Shown here piece by piece: positions 49,223-57,149 of a stretch of 64,000 nucleotides of DNA. Within the stretch, counting starts at the first letter, position 1. Every line of letters begins with the position of its first letter. Source of the stretch: an uncultured Geobacter sp. (lineage in GTDB: Bacteria > Desulfobacterota > Desulfuromonadia > Geobacterales > Geobacteraceae); the NCBI GenBank assembly GCA_903925075.1, contig CAIYDQ010000128.1, positions 1-64,000 on the forward strand, given 5' to 3'. The notes under the pieces are model-generated. The model had not been told where the DNA came from. It saw nothing but the letters and a program-made list of their open reading frames with translations, and searched no databases. The position numbers were made by a program, and so were the translations under genes.

Positions 49223-50704
49223 ATGAAAAAAATAAATATCACCAGCGATGAATGGAATTTTTTCGAGACGGTTGCACGCGCCGCTTTCGCCAATCCTTTC
49301 GGGGAGACGCGGGGCGATCTCGACCGGCTCATTGGCCGAGCCGCTCCCGGTTCCTCCGACGATGAAATCCTGCGAGCCGTGGTCGCCAGCATTGAAGAAC
49401 GCATCGACAGCTTGCGCCGCAGGGGGATAGCCGACTTGCGGCGCCAGGAAGGAAACCGTCGGGAAGTGCTGCGATCGGTCTTTCTCTTTCAGGTCTTTCA
49501 CCGCCACGTCGGCGACTTCGACCGGCTGATCCAGGCACAACTGCAAAGCGGCGCAACCGAACGCGTCTCCTTCGCCGGCAAGGTGCTGGCGGAACTGGCG
49601 GCATTCGGCATGACCGACGAGGAGACGCTGCGTTTCTTCGCTTTTTTCTTCCAGTTGCGTCGCGCTTTTTATTTCATCAAGACCGGTCTGGTGGGGAGTT
49701 CGAGTTCCATGCGGACCTTGCGCCGGCAGCTCTGGGACTGCGTCTTCACCCACGACATCCGCTGGTTCGAGTCGCGCCTTTGGGACCGGATGGAGGACTT
49801 CTCCATACTGCTTTTAGGGGAAACCGGCACCGGCAAGGGGGCGGCGGCCGCGGCCATCGGGCGCTCGGGCTTCATCCCCTTCGATCCGGTCAGGAACGCC
49901 TTTACCGAAAGCTTTGCCCGCAACTTCGTCGCCATCAATCTCTCCCAGTATTCCGAGGGGGTGCTGGAATCCGAACTGTTCGGCCACAAGAAGGGCGCCT
50001 TTACCGGCGCCGTCGAGCACCACGAGGGGCTTTTCAGCCGCTGCGCCCCCCACGGGGTGATCTTCCTGGACGAGATCGGCGACGTGAGCGTGCCCGTGCA
50101 AATAAAGCTGCTCCAGGTGTTGCAGGAGCGGATTTTTTCCCCGGTGGGAAGCCACGAGGCCAAGCGTTTCAGCGGGCGCATCGTCGCCGCCACCAATCGG
50201 CCGCTGGACGAGCTGCTCGCCGCCGGAGAGTTCCGCGCCGACCTCTACTACCGGCTCTGTTCCGAGGTGATCACGCTGCCGCCGCTTCGCCAGCGGCTTC
50301 AGGAAGAGCCGGCGGAGATGGGGCGCCTTTTGGACAGCATCCTCGCACGCTTGGCGGGCGAGGCGTCGGACCGGGAGAATCGGCAGGTCAAAAAGATGCT
50401 GCAGCAGGATGTGGGCGCGGACTATTCCTGGCCGGGCAACGTCAGGGAGTTGGAGCAGGCGGTGAAACGGGTGATCCTGACCGGGCGTTATCAGGGGATG
50501 AAGAGGGGCGGCGTGCAGCGGGACGAGGGCGATAGACTCGCCCTGGGGGTGAAGGACGGGGTGTTGACCGCCGAAGCCCTGCTGGCAGGTTATTGCGCGC
50601 TGCTGTATCGGCGCTTCGGCAGCTACGAAGAGGTGTCGCGTCGGACGCAACTCGATCGGCGCACGGTGAAGAAGTACCTACAGGTGGGGACAGGCTCGCC
50701 GTGA
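49223..50704 (+). CDS. sigma-54-dependent transcriptional activator (bEBP)
   Basis: 493 residues. An uncharacterised helical N-terminal domain (1-180) without receiver, GAF or PAS features is followed by the AAA+ domain: Walker A GETGTGKGAAAAAI, the sigma-54 loop ESELFGHKKGAFTGA, Walker B GVIFLDEIGDVSVP and sensor/Arg-finger stretch FRADLYYRLCSEVITLPPLR. The C terminus has a helix-turn-helix (YEEVSRRTQLDRRTVKKYL). It therefore activates sigma-54 promoters in response to an unknown signal. It lies 1.3 kb ahead of the injection-system genes. No ribosome-binding site precedes the ATG. Confidence 0.9.
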   Translation: MKKINITSDEWNFFETVARAAFANPFGETRGDLDRLIGRAAPGSSDDEILRAVVASIEERIDSLRRRGIADLRRQEGNRREVLRSVFLFQVFHRHVGDFDRLIQAQLQSGATERVSFAGKVLAELAAFGMTDEETLRFFAFFFQLRRAFYFIKTGLVGSSSSMRTLRRQLWDCVFTHDIRWFESRLWDRMEDFSILLLGETGTGKGAAAAAIGRSGFIPFDPVRNAFTESFARNFVAINLSQYSEGVLESELFGHKKGAFTGAVEHHEGLFSRCAPHGVIFLDEIGDVSVPVQIKLLQVLQERIFSPVGSHEAKRFSGRIVAATNRPLDELLAAGEFRADLYYRLCSEVITLPPLRQRLQEEPAEMGRLLDSILARLAGEASDRENRQVKKMLQQDVGADYSWPGNVRELEQAVKRVILTGRYQGMKRGGVQRDEGDRLALGVKDGVLTAEALLAGYCALLYRRFGSYEEVSRRTQLDRRTVKKYLQVGTGSP

Positions 50705-50708
50705 GAAA

Positions 50709-51050
50709 TCACGCCGCCTTCAGCATGAAGTCCACATGCACGGCGTCATAGGGAAAGACGATGAGACCTCTTTCCGTTTTCTGCAACAGCCCGGCGTTAA
50801 GAAGCGCTTGAACGTCGCCGTGCACGGCTTTCACATCCCTCAGCATTCGCCGGGCTGCCTCTCGTATCGACAGAGGTCCCGCGCCGGTCATTACCTTGAG
50901 CAAGTCCCAGCGCTTGCCGGAAATCACTTTAAACAACAATGCCGGCGATTCGAAGCTTATAAACGCGCCTTGCGGTTCGCCCTCGAAGGCGTGCAAGAAC
51001 CGGGCGTTGATCTTCTCGCGGGAACATACTTCCAAGGTTACGCTTTTCAT
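50709..51050 (-). CDS. HVO_A0114-like winged-helix DNA-binding protein (antitoxin type)
   Basis: 113 residues starting MKSVTLEVCSREKINARF, with FISFESPALLFKVISGKRWDL, TGAGPLSIREAARR and the C-terminal part FPYDAVHVDFMLKAA. This fits a group of small DNA-binding proteins usually found just after a DUF6516-type toxin gene. Here no such partner lies upstream; the region towards 51150 has no gene on this strand. Start at 51050 after GGAGG. It may be an orphan antitoxin. Family membership is from memory of the pattern. Confidence 0.65.
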   Translation of the reverse strand: MKSVTLEVCSREKINARFLHAFEGEPQGAFISFESPALLFKVISGKRWDLLKVMTGAGPLSIREAARRMLRDVKAVHGDVQALLNAGLLQKTERGLIVFPYDAVHVDFMLKAA

Positions 51051-51151
51051 CTCATGGCCTCCAATTGTAGAAGTACAGGCATGAAAACAAACAATCCGCA
51101 AGAGCACAAGAGAAAAATTTACTCTCTTGACGATATACCATTTTATGGGAT

Positions 51152-51439
51152 ATGTTGAGGATGGATTGGAAAATAGGGCTGACAAAAAAGGCGGCGAAGC
51201 AATACCAAAAGTTACCCAAGGCCGTCAGAGACATTGTCGACGTGCTGATGCTGGAACTCCGCAAAGCTGGGCCGATTCGAGGAAACTGGCGAAATTACTC
51301 GAAACTATCCGATGTCAGGCATCATTGCCATGTCAAGAAGGGAAAGCCGACGTATGTCGTTGTGTGGGAAGTGGTTGATGACCAAGTGAGGGTTGTGGAG
51401 GTTACTTATGTTGGAACGCACGAAAAAGCACCTTACTGA
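51152..51439 (+). CDS. RelE-like toxin
   Basis: 95 residues of the RelE/ParE fold: WKIGLTKKAAKQYQKLPKAV at the N terminus, a second helix RDIVDVLMLELRKAGP, then strands with DVRHHCHVKKGKPTYVVVW and VVEVTYVGTHEKAPY. The pattern of basic residues and the central HCH/KKGK part fits ribosome-dependent mRNA interferases such as RelE. It is the first gene of a toxin-first pair and overlaps the antitoxin gene by 32 bases. Confidence 0.8.
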   Translation: MLRMDWKIGLTKKAAKQYQKLPKAVRDIVDVLMLELRKAGPIRGNWRNYSKLSDVRHHCHVKKGKPTYVVVWEVVDDQVRVVEVTYVGTHEKAPY

Positions 51440-51782
51440 AAATCTGATCGAAGTTCGTTTCAGGGGGGAGCGCGCCGATGTCGCCAAACTCCGCCGGATT
51501 GCACAATCGCTGAAGGTGGAAGTCGTTGCCGAAGTCAGGTTGGACGAAAAGGAGTTGTACGATTTGGAAGAAGTCTCGCCTGAACTCGCGTGGAACAGCG
51601 GCGGCGTCAGTATCCGAGGAGGGCGTGGTAAAGAGGGACTGACACAGAAACAATTAGCTGCGCTTACGGGCATAGCGCAACATCATATAAGCGAGATGGA
51701 AAACGGCAAACGCGTCATTGGCAAGGAAACAGCCAAGAAATTGGCGAAAGCCCTCAATCTCGACTACCGCGTCTTTCTATAA
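51408..51782 (+). CDS. XRE-family antitoxin
   Basis: 124 residues. Start at 51408 with GAGGTTACTT upstream, inside the end of the toxin gene. The first half (1-70) is the toxin-binding part (LTENLIEVRFRGERADVA), and the second half is an XRE helix-turn-helix (LTQKQLAALTGIAQHHISEM, then NGKRVIGKETAKKLAKAL). It should neutralise the RelE-like toxin and repress the pair. Confidence 0.8.
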   Translation: MLERTKKHLTENLIEVRFRGERADVAKLRRIAQSLKVEVVAEVRLDEKELYDLEEVSPELAWNSGGVSIRGGRGKEGLTQKQLAALTGIAQHHISEMENGKRVIGKETAKKLAKALNLDYRVFL

Positions 51783-51963
51783 ATAAAATCCGCCGTTTGC
51801 GCATAGCCTGACTGCCATTCCACCGGATCCCATCCCTCCCTGCCATTCCCTGCCATTAAGTAAGCTCCTGCAACTCGCTCCCACTTTTAGGGGGGGCCTC
51901 ATCCTCCATGAAAGTGGGACGGGGCAAAAAAAAATCTTTTCGCATAATTTCCCCAAACCGCAT

Positions 51964-51991
51964 TTGACATCCATTTCTCGGTCTGTACAAT
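51964..51991 (+). promoter_or_regulatory. sigma-70 promoter of the injection-system operon
   Basis: TTGACA (51964-51969), 16 bases, TACAAT (51986-51991), about 35 bases before the first ATG. A 9-bp inverted repeat TCCCACTTT/AAAGTGGGA lies upstream at 51879-51919 and could be a regulatory site or hairpin. I find no good sigma-54 (-24/-12) element here. Confidence 0.55.
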
Positions 51992-52028
51992 TCAGACGCT
52001 TTAATTAATTCAAATATACAATCATCAC

Positions 52029-52691
52029 ATGAGAGCCCTCATGATATCGCATGCCCTGATCATCGTCATGAACGAGTTGGAGAAGCATCTCTCGGACACC
52101 TATGGGACCGATTCGGCTCCGGTGCAGCCCCAGGTCGGATTGGGCAACGTGTCGGAAGGGCTGGTCGCCGTGTCGGGAAACGGCGGCCTGCTGAGAAACA
52201 AGATGTATTTGACTCTGGTGAACACCAAGGAAGAAAAAACCCTGAAAAACGTTCCGACCCGGACCCGCAACGACGCGACCATGAAGGTCACCTACGAGAA
52301 TCCTCCGGTCTTCCTGAATTTCCTGATATTGGTTACGGCTACCCACACGGAATACATAAACGCGCTGACGGTGCTTTCCAGGACGATTCGGTTCTTTCAG
52401 TACCGGAACGTGTTCACTCAGGACAACGTGGCGCCTGAATCCATTACCACCTCCAGCGTCCCGATCAACCCTCTCGACCAGTTGGAGTCGTTCAAACTGA
52501 TCTTCGATCTGTACTCTCCCACCATGGAAGAGGTCAACTACTTGTGGGCCACCTTGGGCGGCAAACAATACCCGTTCGTCCTGTATGTGCTGAGAATGCT
52601 CGAACTGAAGTTCAGAGCGGTGCAGCAGGAAGCCGGGGTCATCACCGACGTGGTCAACGACTTCTACCATTACCGGAACTCCTTCACATGA
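52029..52691 (+). CDS. eCIS Pvc16-like protein (DUF4255)
   Basis: 220 residues. The N-terminal half fits the DUF4255/Pvc16_N family, which caps the tail-like tube in extracellular contractile injection systems (HALIIVMNELEKHLSD, NPPVFLNFLILVTATHTEY, LTVLSRTIRFFQYRNVF). It is typically the first gene in many eCIS clusters. The first ATG is used; ATG at 52041 is an alternative, as neither has a strong ribosome-binding site. The stop overlaps the next gene (ATGA). Confidence 0.85.
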   Translation: MRALMISHALIIVMNELEKHLSDTYGTDSAPVQPQVGLGNVSEGLVAVSGNGGLLRNKMYLTLVNTKEEKTLKNVPTRTRNDATMKVTYENPPVFLNFLILVTATHTEYINALTVLSRTIRFFQYRNVFTQDNVAPESITTSSVPINPLDQLESFKLIFDLYSPTMEEVNYLWATLGGKQYPFVLYVLRMLELKFRAVQQEAGVITDVVNDFYHYRNSFT

Positions 52692-53698
52692 CGGAAATAG
52701 TCGAAAGCGGATTCCAGCGCTTGTTCGAGATACGCCTGCTCCACCATTACTGGTTGGACGAGGGGGCCACCGTATTCGATGCGATCGCTTCGCAGTCGAA
52801 GAGGGACGACCGTCTGCTCTCCTACGATGTGCGCCCGATCCTTACCGTGACTCCGACTGCCACGACGGCGACGCTTCTGAACGGTCTGCGCTGTGTCTAT
52901 AAGAACAGCTCGCTGGGGCTGATAGCGGCACTGCCCAAAGGCGCCACGGTGCCCACGGACACGACTTTGCAATTCTTCGTCACCGTTCAGGACCCCGGCT
53001 TCCATAACTACACCTCGCTGACGCTGCGGCGGCAGAAGATCTACGAGATTTACTACCAGCCGGAAGATCAAATCTACCGATTCAAGGAAAACGCGCCGGT
53101 GTGGTCCAATTTGACCGGCGCTCCGCGGGGAAGCGGCGCCGGCAAGGCCCTTTTCCTGTCGCGCGAAATCCCCGCTCCGGCGGCGGACGATCAGGTCGAA
53201 TCCCTGGTGCTGTCGGGAAGCGCGCTGCTGCAATTGACCGGCGACCAGCCGGGCGCGGGGACGCAGCAACTTGCCGCCCAAGCCGCCGATCTGCCGGTGT
53301 TCGCCCACCAGGCCGATCCGCCGCCGATAGCGCCCCCCGCAGGTATGACCGGGGCTCCGGCGCGAGGCGTCAGGCTCGACGACGAGATCCCGGACGAGGC
53401 CTTCGCCTTGATCCAACTGTCGGCGCTGCGCGGAGACGACCCCGATTACAGCTTCGTCGACGGCGGCGGGCAGGCGAAGGCGGCTTGCCCGGTTTTCCAG
53501 ATTCGTTTCAAAAACCGCTCGACCGTCCGCCAATATTTAGACAAGGGCACCGGTGCCTTGATCTCAACCGAACCGGGGCCGCTGCCGATGACCTATTTCG
53601 GCAACGCAGGACTGAAACGCAAACCGTCGGAAGGCCTGGTGAAGGCGGTGAAAAACGGCAATCAGGTCACGCAACTCGTCTCGGAAATCTTCATATAG
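52688..53698 (+). CDS. unrecognised eCIS-operon protein, 336 residues
   Basis: 336 residues starting MTEIVESGFQRLFEIRLLHH, overlapping the DUF4255 stop by four bases. The first 130 residues are mostly strands; about 140-235 holds a Ser/Gly/Ala/Pro-rich linker (QPGAGTQQLAAQAADL) and the C-terminal third is again folded (FQIRFKNRSTVRQYLD). I do not recognise the family. Its position between cap and sheath genes suggests a structural or assembly part. A larger frame from 52544 lies inside the previous gene and is rejected. Confidence 0.7.
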   Translation: MTEIVESGFQRLFEIRLLHHYWLDEGATVFDAIASQSKRDDRLLSYDVRPILTVTPTATTATLLNGLRCVYKNSSLGLIAALPKGATVPTDTTLQFFVTVQDPGFHNYTSLTLRRQKIYEIYYQPEDQIYRFKENAPVWSNLTGAPRGSGAGKALFLSREIPAPAADDQVESLVLSGSALLQLTGDQPGAGTQQLAAQAADLPVFAHQADPPPIAPPAGMTGAPARGVRLDDEIPDEAFALIQLSALRGDDPDYSFVDGGGQAKAACPVFQIRFKNRSTVRQYLDKGTGALISTEPGPLPMTYFGNAGLKRKPSEGLVKAVKNGNQVTQLVSEIFI

Positions 53699-53736
53699 TC
53701 CGCTTCTTGGGTCAAAACAAAAAGGAGGTAAAGCGC

Positions 53737-55170
53737 ATGCCACTGTACAAGACGCCTGGGGTCTACATAGAGGAAATCACCAAGTTTCCGCCGTCCATCG
53801 CACCGGTGGAGACTGCCATACCGGCCTTTATCGGGTACACGGAGATAGCCGACGACCTGGCGCCCAACGACCTGAAATTGAAGCCCAAGAGAATTTCCTC
53901 GATGGTGGAGTATGTGAAATACTTCGGCAACCCGCAAAACGAGGAAAGCATCAGCGTGACCGTGCAGCAGAGCCAGGACAACGGCATCGTCACTGTGCTC
54001 TCGGCGGTGGCGAGCGTCGCGGAAGCGAACCGCTCCAAGCACGTCATGAATTACGCGCTGCAGATGTATTTCGCCAACGGCGGCGGACCTTGCTACATCG
54101 TTTCGGTGGAGAAATACAAGTCGAGCTTCGGCGCCGCCCTGGTGGAAACCGAGTTGACCAAAGGTCTGGATGTGCTGGTGAAGGAGGACGAGCCGACGCT
54201 GCTGCTTTTCCCTGAGGCGCAGAGCCTTTCCATCGCCGACTTCAAGACCTTGCACGACGCGGCGCTCCAGCAGTGCGCGGATTTGCAGGACAGATTCGTG
54301 GTCATGGACGTTCACGGCGACACGGTTTCCTTGTCCGACCCCAACGCCACCCTGCTCGACGCGGTGCAAAACTTCAGAAGCAACGGCATCGGCACCAACA
54401 ATCTCAAGTACGGCGCAGCCTACGCTCCCAACATCGAGACGGTGCTGGATTTCGCCTTCGACGAGACCCAAACCGACGTGATTTTGGTCACCAACGGCAC
54501 GGCCGCCGCCGCGGTAAAGCTCGATACCTTGGCGGCCGGAAACAGCCGGGCCTACGAGCAGGCAAAGGCGGCCATCGCGGACATGGCCTGCCGGATGCCC
54601 CCCGGCTCCACCATGGCGGGGATTTACGCAGCCGTGGACAACAGCCGCGGGGTGTGGAAAGCGCCGGCCAACGTCAGCGTCAACTCGGTCACCAAGCCCG
54701 CCATCCAGTTTTCCAGCGCCGACCAGGGGCAGATGAACGTGGACGTCACCGCCGGCAAATCGGTGAACGCCATCCGCTATTTCACCGGCAAAGGGACGCT
54801 CGTCTGGGGCGCCCGCACCCTGGCCGGCAACGACAACGAATGGCGCTACGTGAACGTGCGGCGGTTTTTTATCTTCACCGAGGAATCGTGCAAGAAGGCC
54901 ACCGAGCAGTTCGTTTTCGAGCCCAACGACGCCAACACCTGGGTGCGCGTGCAAGCCATGATCGAGAACTTCCTGACCGTGCTCTGGCGGCAGGGGGCCC
55001 TGCAGGGAGTAAAGCCGGAAGACGCCTTTTACGTCGCGGTGGGGCTCGGCACCACCATGACCCCTCTGGACATCCTGGAAGGGCGCATGATCGTGGAAAT
55101 CGGCATGGCGGCCGTGCGGCCCGCCGAATTCATCATCCTCAGGTTCTCGCACAAGATGGCGGTGTCGTAG
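53737..55170 (+). CDS. eCIS tail sheath protein
   Basis: 477 residues of the contractile sheath family (Pvc2-4/Afp2-4). The N terminus MPLYKTPGVYIEEITKFPPS and VETAIPAFIGYTE are typical, as are VWKAPANVSV in the middle and the C-terminal sheath domain (AIRYFTGKGTLVWGARTLAG, EWRYVNVRRFFIFTEESCKK). AAAGGAGGTAAAGCGC precedes the ATG. Only one sheath gene is present, against three in the PVC of Photorhabdus. Contraction of the sheath drives the inner tube into the target. Confidence 0.95.
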   Translation: MPLYKTPGVYIEEITKFPPSIAPVETAIPAFIGYTEIADDLAPNDLKLKPKRISSMVEYVKYFGNPQNEESISVTVQQSQDNGIVTVLSAVASVAEANRSKHVMNYALQMYFANGGGPCYIVSVEKYKSSFGAALVETELTKGLDVLVKEDEPTLLLFPEAQSLSIADFKTLHDAALQQCADLQDRFVVMDVHGDTVSLSDPNATLLDAVQNFRSNGIGTNNLKYGAAYAPNIETVLDFAFDETQTDVILVTNGTAAAAVKLDTLAAGNSRAYEQAKAAIADMACRMPPGSTMAGIYAAVDNSRGVWKAPANVSVNSVTKPAIQFSSADQGQMNVDVTAGKSVNAIRYFTGKGTLVWGARTLAGNDNEWRYVNVRRFFIFTEESCKKATEQFVFEPNDANTWVRVQAMIENFLTVLWRQGALQGVKPEDAFYVAVGLGTTMTPLDILEGRMIVEIGMAAVRPAEFIILRFSHKMAVS

Positions 55171-55227
55171 GCCGGCGTCGTTATTCCCGCAGCGAAGATC
55201 CGCTAACCGCATGCAAAGGAGAGCCAC

Positions 55228-55665
55228 ATGGCACAGGAATATCCATTACCGCGATTTCACTTTCAGGTTGATTGGGGCGGGGCAAAAATCAGTTTCACCG
55301 AGGTGACCGGCCTGGTCATGGAAAGGGAAAAGATAGAGTACCGGCACAGCGACAGCAAGGATTTCAACAAGATCGCCATGCCGGGCCTGGTGAAGAACAA
55401 CAACATAACCCTGAAGCGCGGCAAATTCGAGCGCGACTTCGACTACAACGCCTGGCTCAACCAGATCGCCAACGAACGGGTGCAGAACCGTCGGGACGTG
55501 ACCATCAGGCTTTTGAACGAAAAGCATCAGCCCATCGCCGCCTGGTCGGCGACACGATGCTTTCCGGTCAAGGTCACCGCGCCGGATCTCAAATCGGACG
55601 CCAACGAGGCCGCCATCGAGACTCTCGAGATCGCCCACGAGGGTTTGACCCTGATGAAGGTGTAA
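55228..55665 (+). CDS. eCIS tail tube protein 1 (gp19 family)
   Basis: 145 residues of the T4 gp19 tube family as in Pvc1: FHFQVDWGGAKISFTEVTGL, MPGLVKNNNITLKRG and AWSATRCFPVKVTAPDLKSD with the final EAAIETLEIAHEGL. AAAGGAGAGCCAC precedes the ATG. It forms the hexameric inner tube through which the payload passes. Confidence 0.92.
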   Translation: MAQEYPLPRFHFQVDWGGAKISFTEVTGLVMEREKIEYRHSDSKDFNKIAMPGLVKNNNITLKRGKFERDFDYNAWLNQIANERVQNRRDVTIRLLNEKHQPIAAWSATRCFPVKVTAPDLKSDANEAAIETLEIAHEGLTLMKV

Positions 55666-55675
55666 CGGACCAGCC

Positions 55676-56116
55676 ATGACAACCGACTATTATCCGCCCT
55701 GGGGATTTTACTACAAAGTGGAATTCAGCATCAGCAAGAACAAGGACGACGTGCGCTTTCAGGCGGTGTCCGGGCTGTCGGTCGAATACGACATGGAGGA
55801 GTACAAGGAAGGGGGCGAAAATCGATTCACCCACAAGCTTCCCGTGCGCACCAAGTACTCCGACCTCTCCTTGAAGCGCGGCATGTTGACGGATTCGACC
55901 GTCATAGAGTGGTGCCTGAAAGCGTTCAGGGACAGGGATTTCGAGCCGGCGGACATCAACGTCATCTTGATGAATGAAAAGAGCGAGCCGCTGCGCACCT
56001 GGAAAATCGCGCACGCCATTCCGAAAAAGTGGCAGGTAAGCGATCTCAACGCCAACGACAACGCAGTCGTCATCGAGACTATGGAACTTTCGTACCGGTA
56101 CTTCACGATTCAATAA
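55676..56116 (+). CDS. eCIS tail tube protein 2 (gp19 family)
   Basis: 146 residues, a second gp19-type tube protein like Pvc5: FYYKVEFSISKNKDDVRFQA, VSGLSVEYDMEEYKEGG, TKYSDLSLKRGML and LRTWKIAHAIPKKWQVSDL. In PVC the second tube protein is the tube initiator at the baseplate; the same role is likely. It starts 10 bases after the first tube gene. An AT-rich inverted repeat follows. Confidence 0.9.
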   Translation: MTTDYYPPWGFYYKVEFSISKNKDDVRFQAVSGLSVEYDMEEYKEGGENRFTHKLPVRTKYSDLSLKRGMLTDSTVIEWCLKAFRDRDFEPADINVILMNEKSEPLRTWKIAHAIPKKWQVSDLNANDNAVVIETMELSYRYFTIQ

Positions 56117-56124
56117 ACAAAGTC

Positions 56125-56258
56125 AAAAACTTTAACAGGGATAAAACGAATTAAGGGGATAAAAAACAAAAGATTTAAAGACTTTTGGTTTAACCCAAAG
56201 CCTATTTTTGTTTTTGCGGTTATCCCCTGTATCACTTTTATCCCTGTTTAAAGCTTTT
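56125..56258. repeat. AT-rich inverted repeat within the eCIS operon
   Basis: The left arm (CTTTAACAGGGATAAAA, then AAGGGGATAA and AACAAAAG) is inverted in the right arm (CTATTTTTGTTTTTGCGG, ATCCCCTGTA and TTTTATCCCTGTTTAAAG), about 45 bases each. The stretch is far more AT rich than the genes on either side. It may be a MITE-like insertion or a regulatory hairpin that changes expression of the distal genes. Confidence 0.65.
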
Positions 56259-56277
56259 CAGTTTTTAGGAATTGTTT

Positions 56278-56442
56278 ATGCCTATCGAGATCAAAGAGTT
56301 GCATATCCGTATCGCGGTCAACGCGTCCCCTGGCCCCGCCGCAGCCGCCGCCCCCGGGCCGTCGGTCGGCGACAAGGACGCGTTGGTGTCCGAATGCGTG
56401 GAGCAGGTGTTACAGGTTCTTCAAGGTAAAACGGAGCGCTGA
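56278..56442 (+). CDS. eCIS DUF5908 protein (Pvc6-like)
   Basis: 54 residues: MPIEIKELHIRIAVNAS, a Pro/Ala-rich linker and a helical end (DALVSECVEQVLQVLQGK). This is the layout of DUF5908 proteins found between tube and LysM genes in eCIS clusters, whose function is unclear. TAGGAATTGTTT precedes the ATG; its stop overlaps the LysM start (TGATG). Confidence 0.75.
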   Translation: MPIEIKELHIRIAVNASPGPAAAAAPGPSVGDKDALVSECVEQVLQVLQGKTER

Positions 56443-57149
56443 TGGCTGCCAATGGTAAATTGGAGAAAATGCTGATCCTCGCTTTCACGAGTTCCGAAGA
56501 CGCCGAGAAGGGCGGCAAAACGGAGGCGAAGGAGAGTTTCGAGGCTCTGATCAACCCGGAGAGTTACACCCTGGAGTACAAGGTGAAAACCTCGGATGCG
56601 CAGGGGCAGGGGACCAGCGGCGCGCAACTGAAATTCGAATACACGCTGCCGGAGGAACTGACCTTCGAGTTCCTGTTCGACAACACCGGCATCATCGACG
56701 GCAAGGCCAATCCTGACGGGGTTTACGACGAGGTGAACAACTTCCGCCTGATGCTGACGGGGTACCAAGGGGAATCCCACGAGCCTTACCACCTGAAACT
56801 GGTGTGGGGGAGTCTGGTCTTCACCGGCCGGGCCATCGAGCTGAGCATCGCGCACAAGCTGTTCAACCCGGACGGCCAGCCGATCCGCAGCGTTGCCAAG
56901 GTGAAATTCCGCAAAAGCGTCGAGGAGAAGAAACGCGCCGCCAAGGAGAATAAGAGTTCATCCGACCTGACCCAGCAGCGCAAGGTCAAGGGGGGCGATA
57001 CCCTGCCGCTTATGTGCTACCAGATTTACGGCGACCCCAAATACTATCTCAGCGTGGCGCAGGTGAACGGCCTGGGCGATTTTCGCCGCCTGAAACCGGG
57101 AAGCAACCTGGTATTCCCGCCCATCCAAAAACCGGGCACGACACCGTGA
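56442..57149 (+). CDS. eCIS LysM-containing baseplate/tube adaptor (Pvc7-like)
   Basis: 235 residues. The N-terminal part (about 10-160) fits the eCIS LysM protein core (LILAFTSSEDAEKGG, FEALINPESYTLEYKVKTSD), and the C terminus is a LysM domain (VKGGDTLPLMCYQIYGDPKY, then LGDFRRLKPGSNLVFPP). By analogy with Pvc7 and gp53 it joins tube and baseplate. ATG overlaps the DUF5908 stop; its own stop overlaps the next gene (GTGA). Confidence 0.85.
   Translation: MAANGKLEKMLILAFTSSEDAEKGGKTEAKESFEALINPESYTLEYKVKTSDAQGQGTSGAQLKFEYTLPEELTFEFLFDNTGIIDGKANPDGVYDEVNNFRLMLTGYQGESHEPYHLKLVWGSLVFTGRAIELSIAHKLFNPDGQPIRSVAKVKFRKSVEEKKRAAKENKSSSDLTQQRKVKGGDTLPLMCYQIYGDPKYYLSVAQVNGLGDFRRLKPGSNLVFPPIQKPGTTP

Noticed and set aside
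51880-51935. Rho-independent terminator before the eCIS operon
   Set aside because: The inverted repeat TCCCACTTT/AAAGTGGGA has a long loop and is followed by an A run rather than a U tract on the plus strand, so I do not call it a terminator.
53662-55227. A 521-codon minus-strand frame opposite the sheath gene
   Set aside because: It mirrors the sheath gene and overlaps several real genes; no motif or start site supports it.
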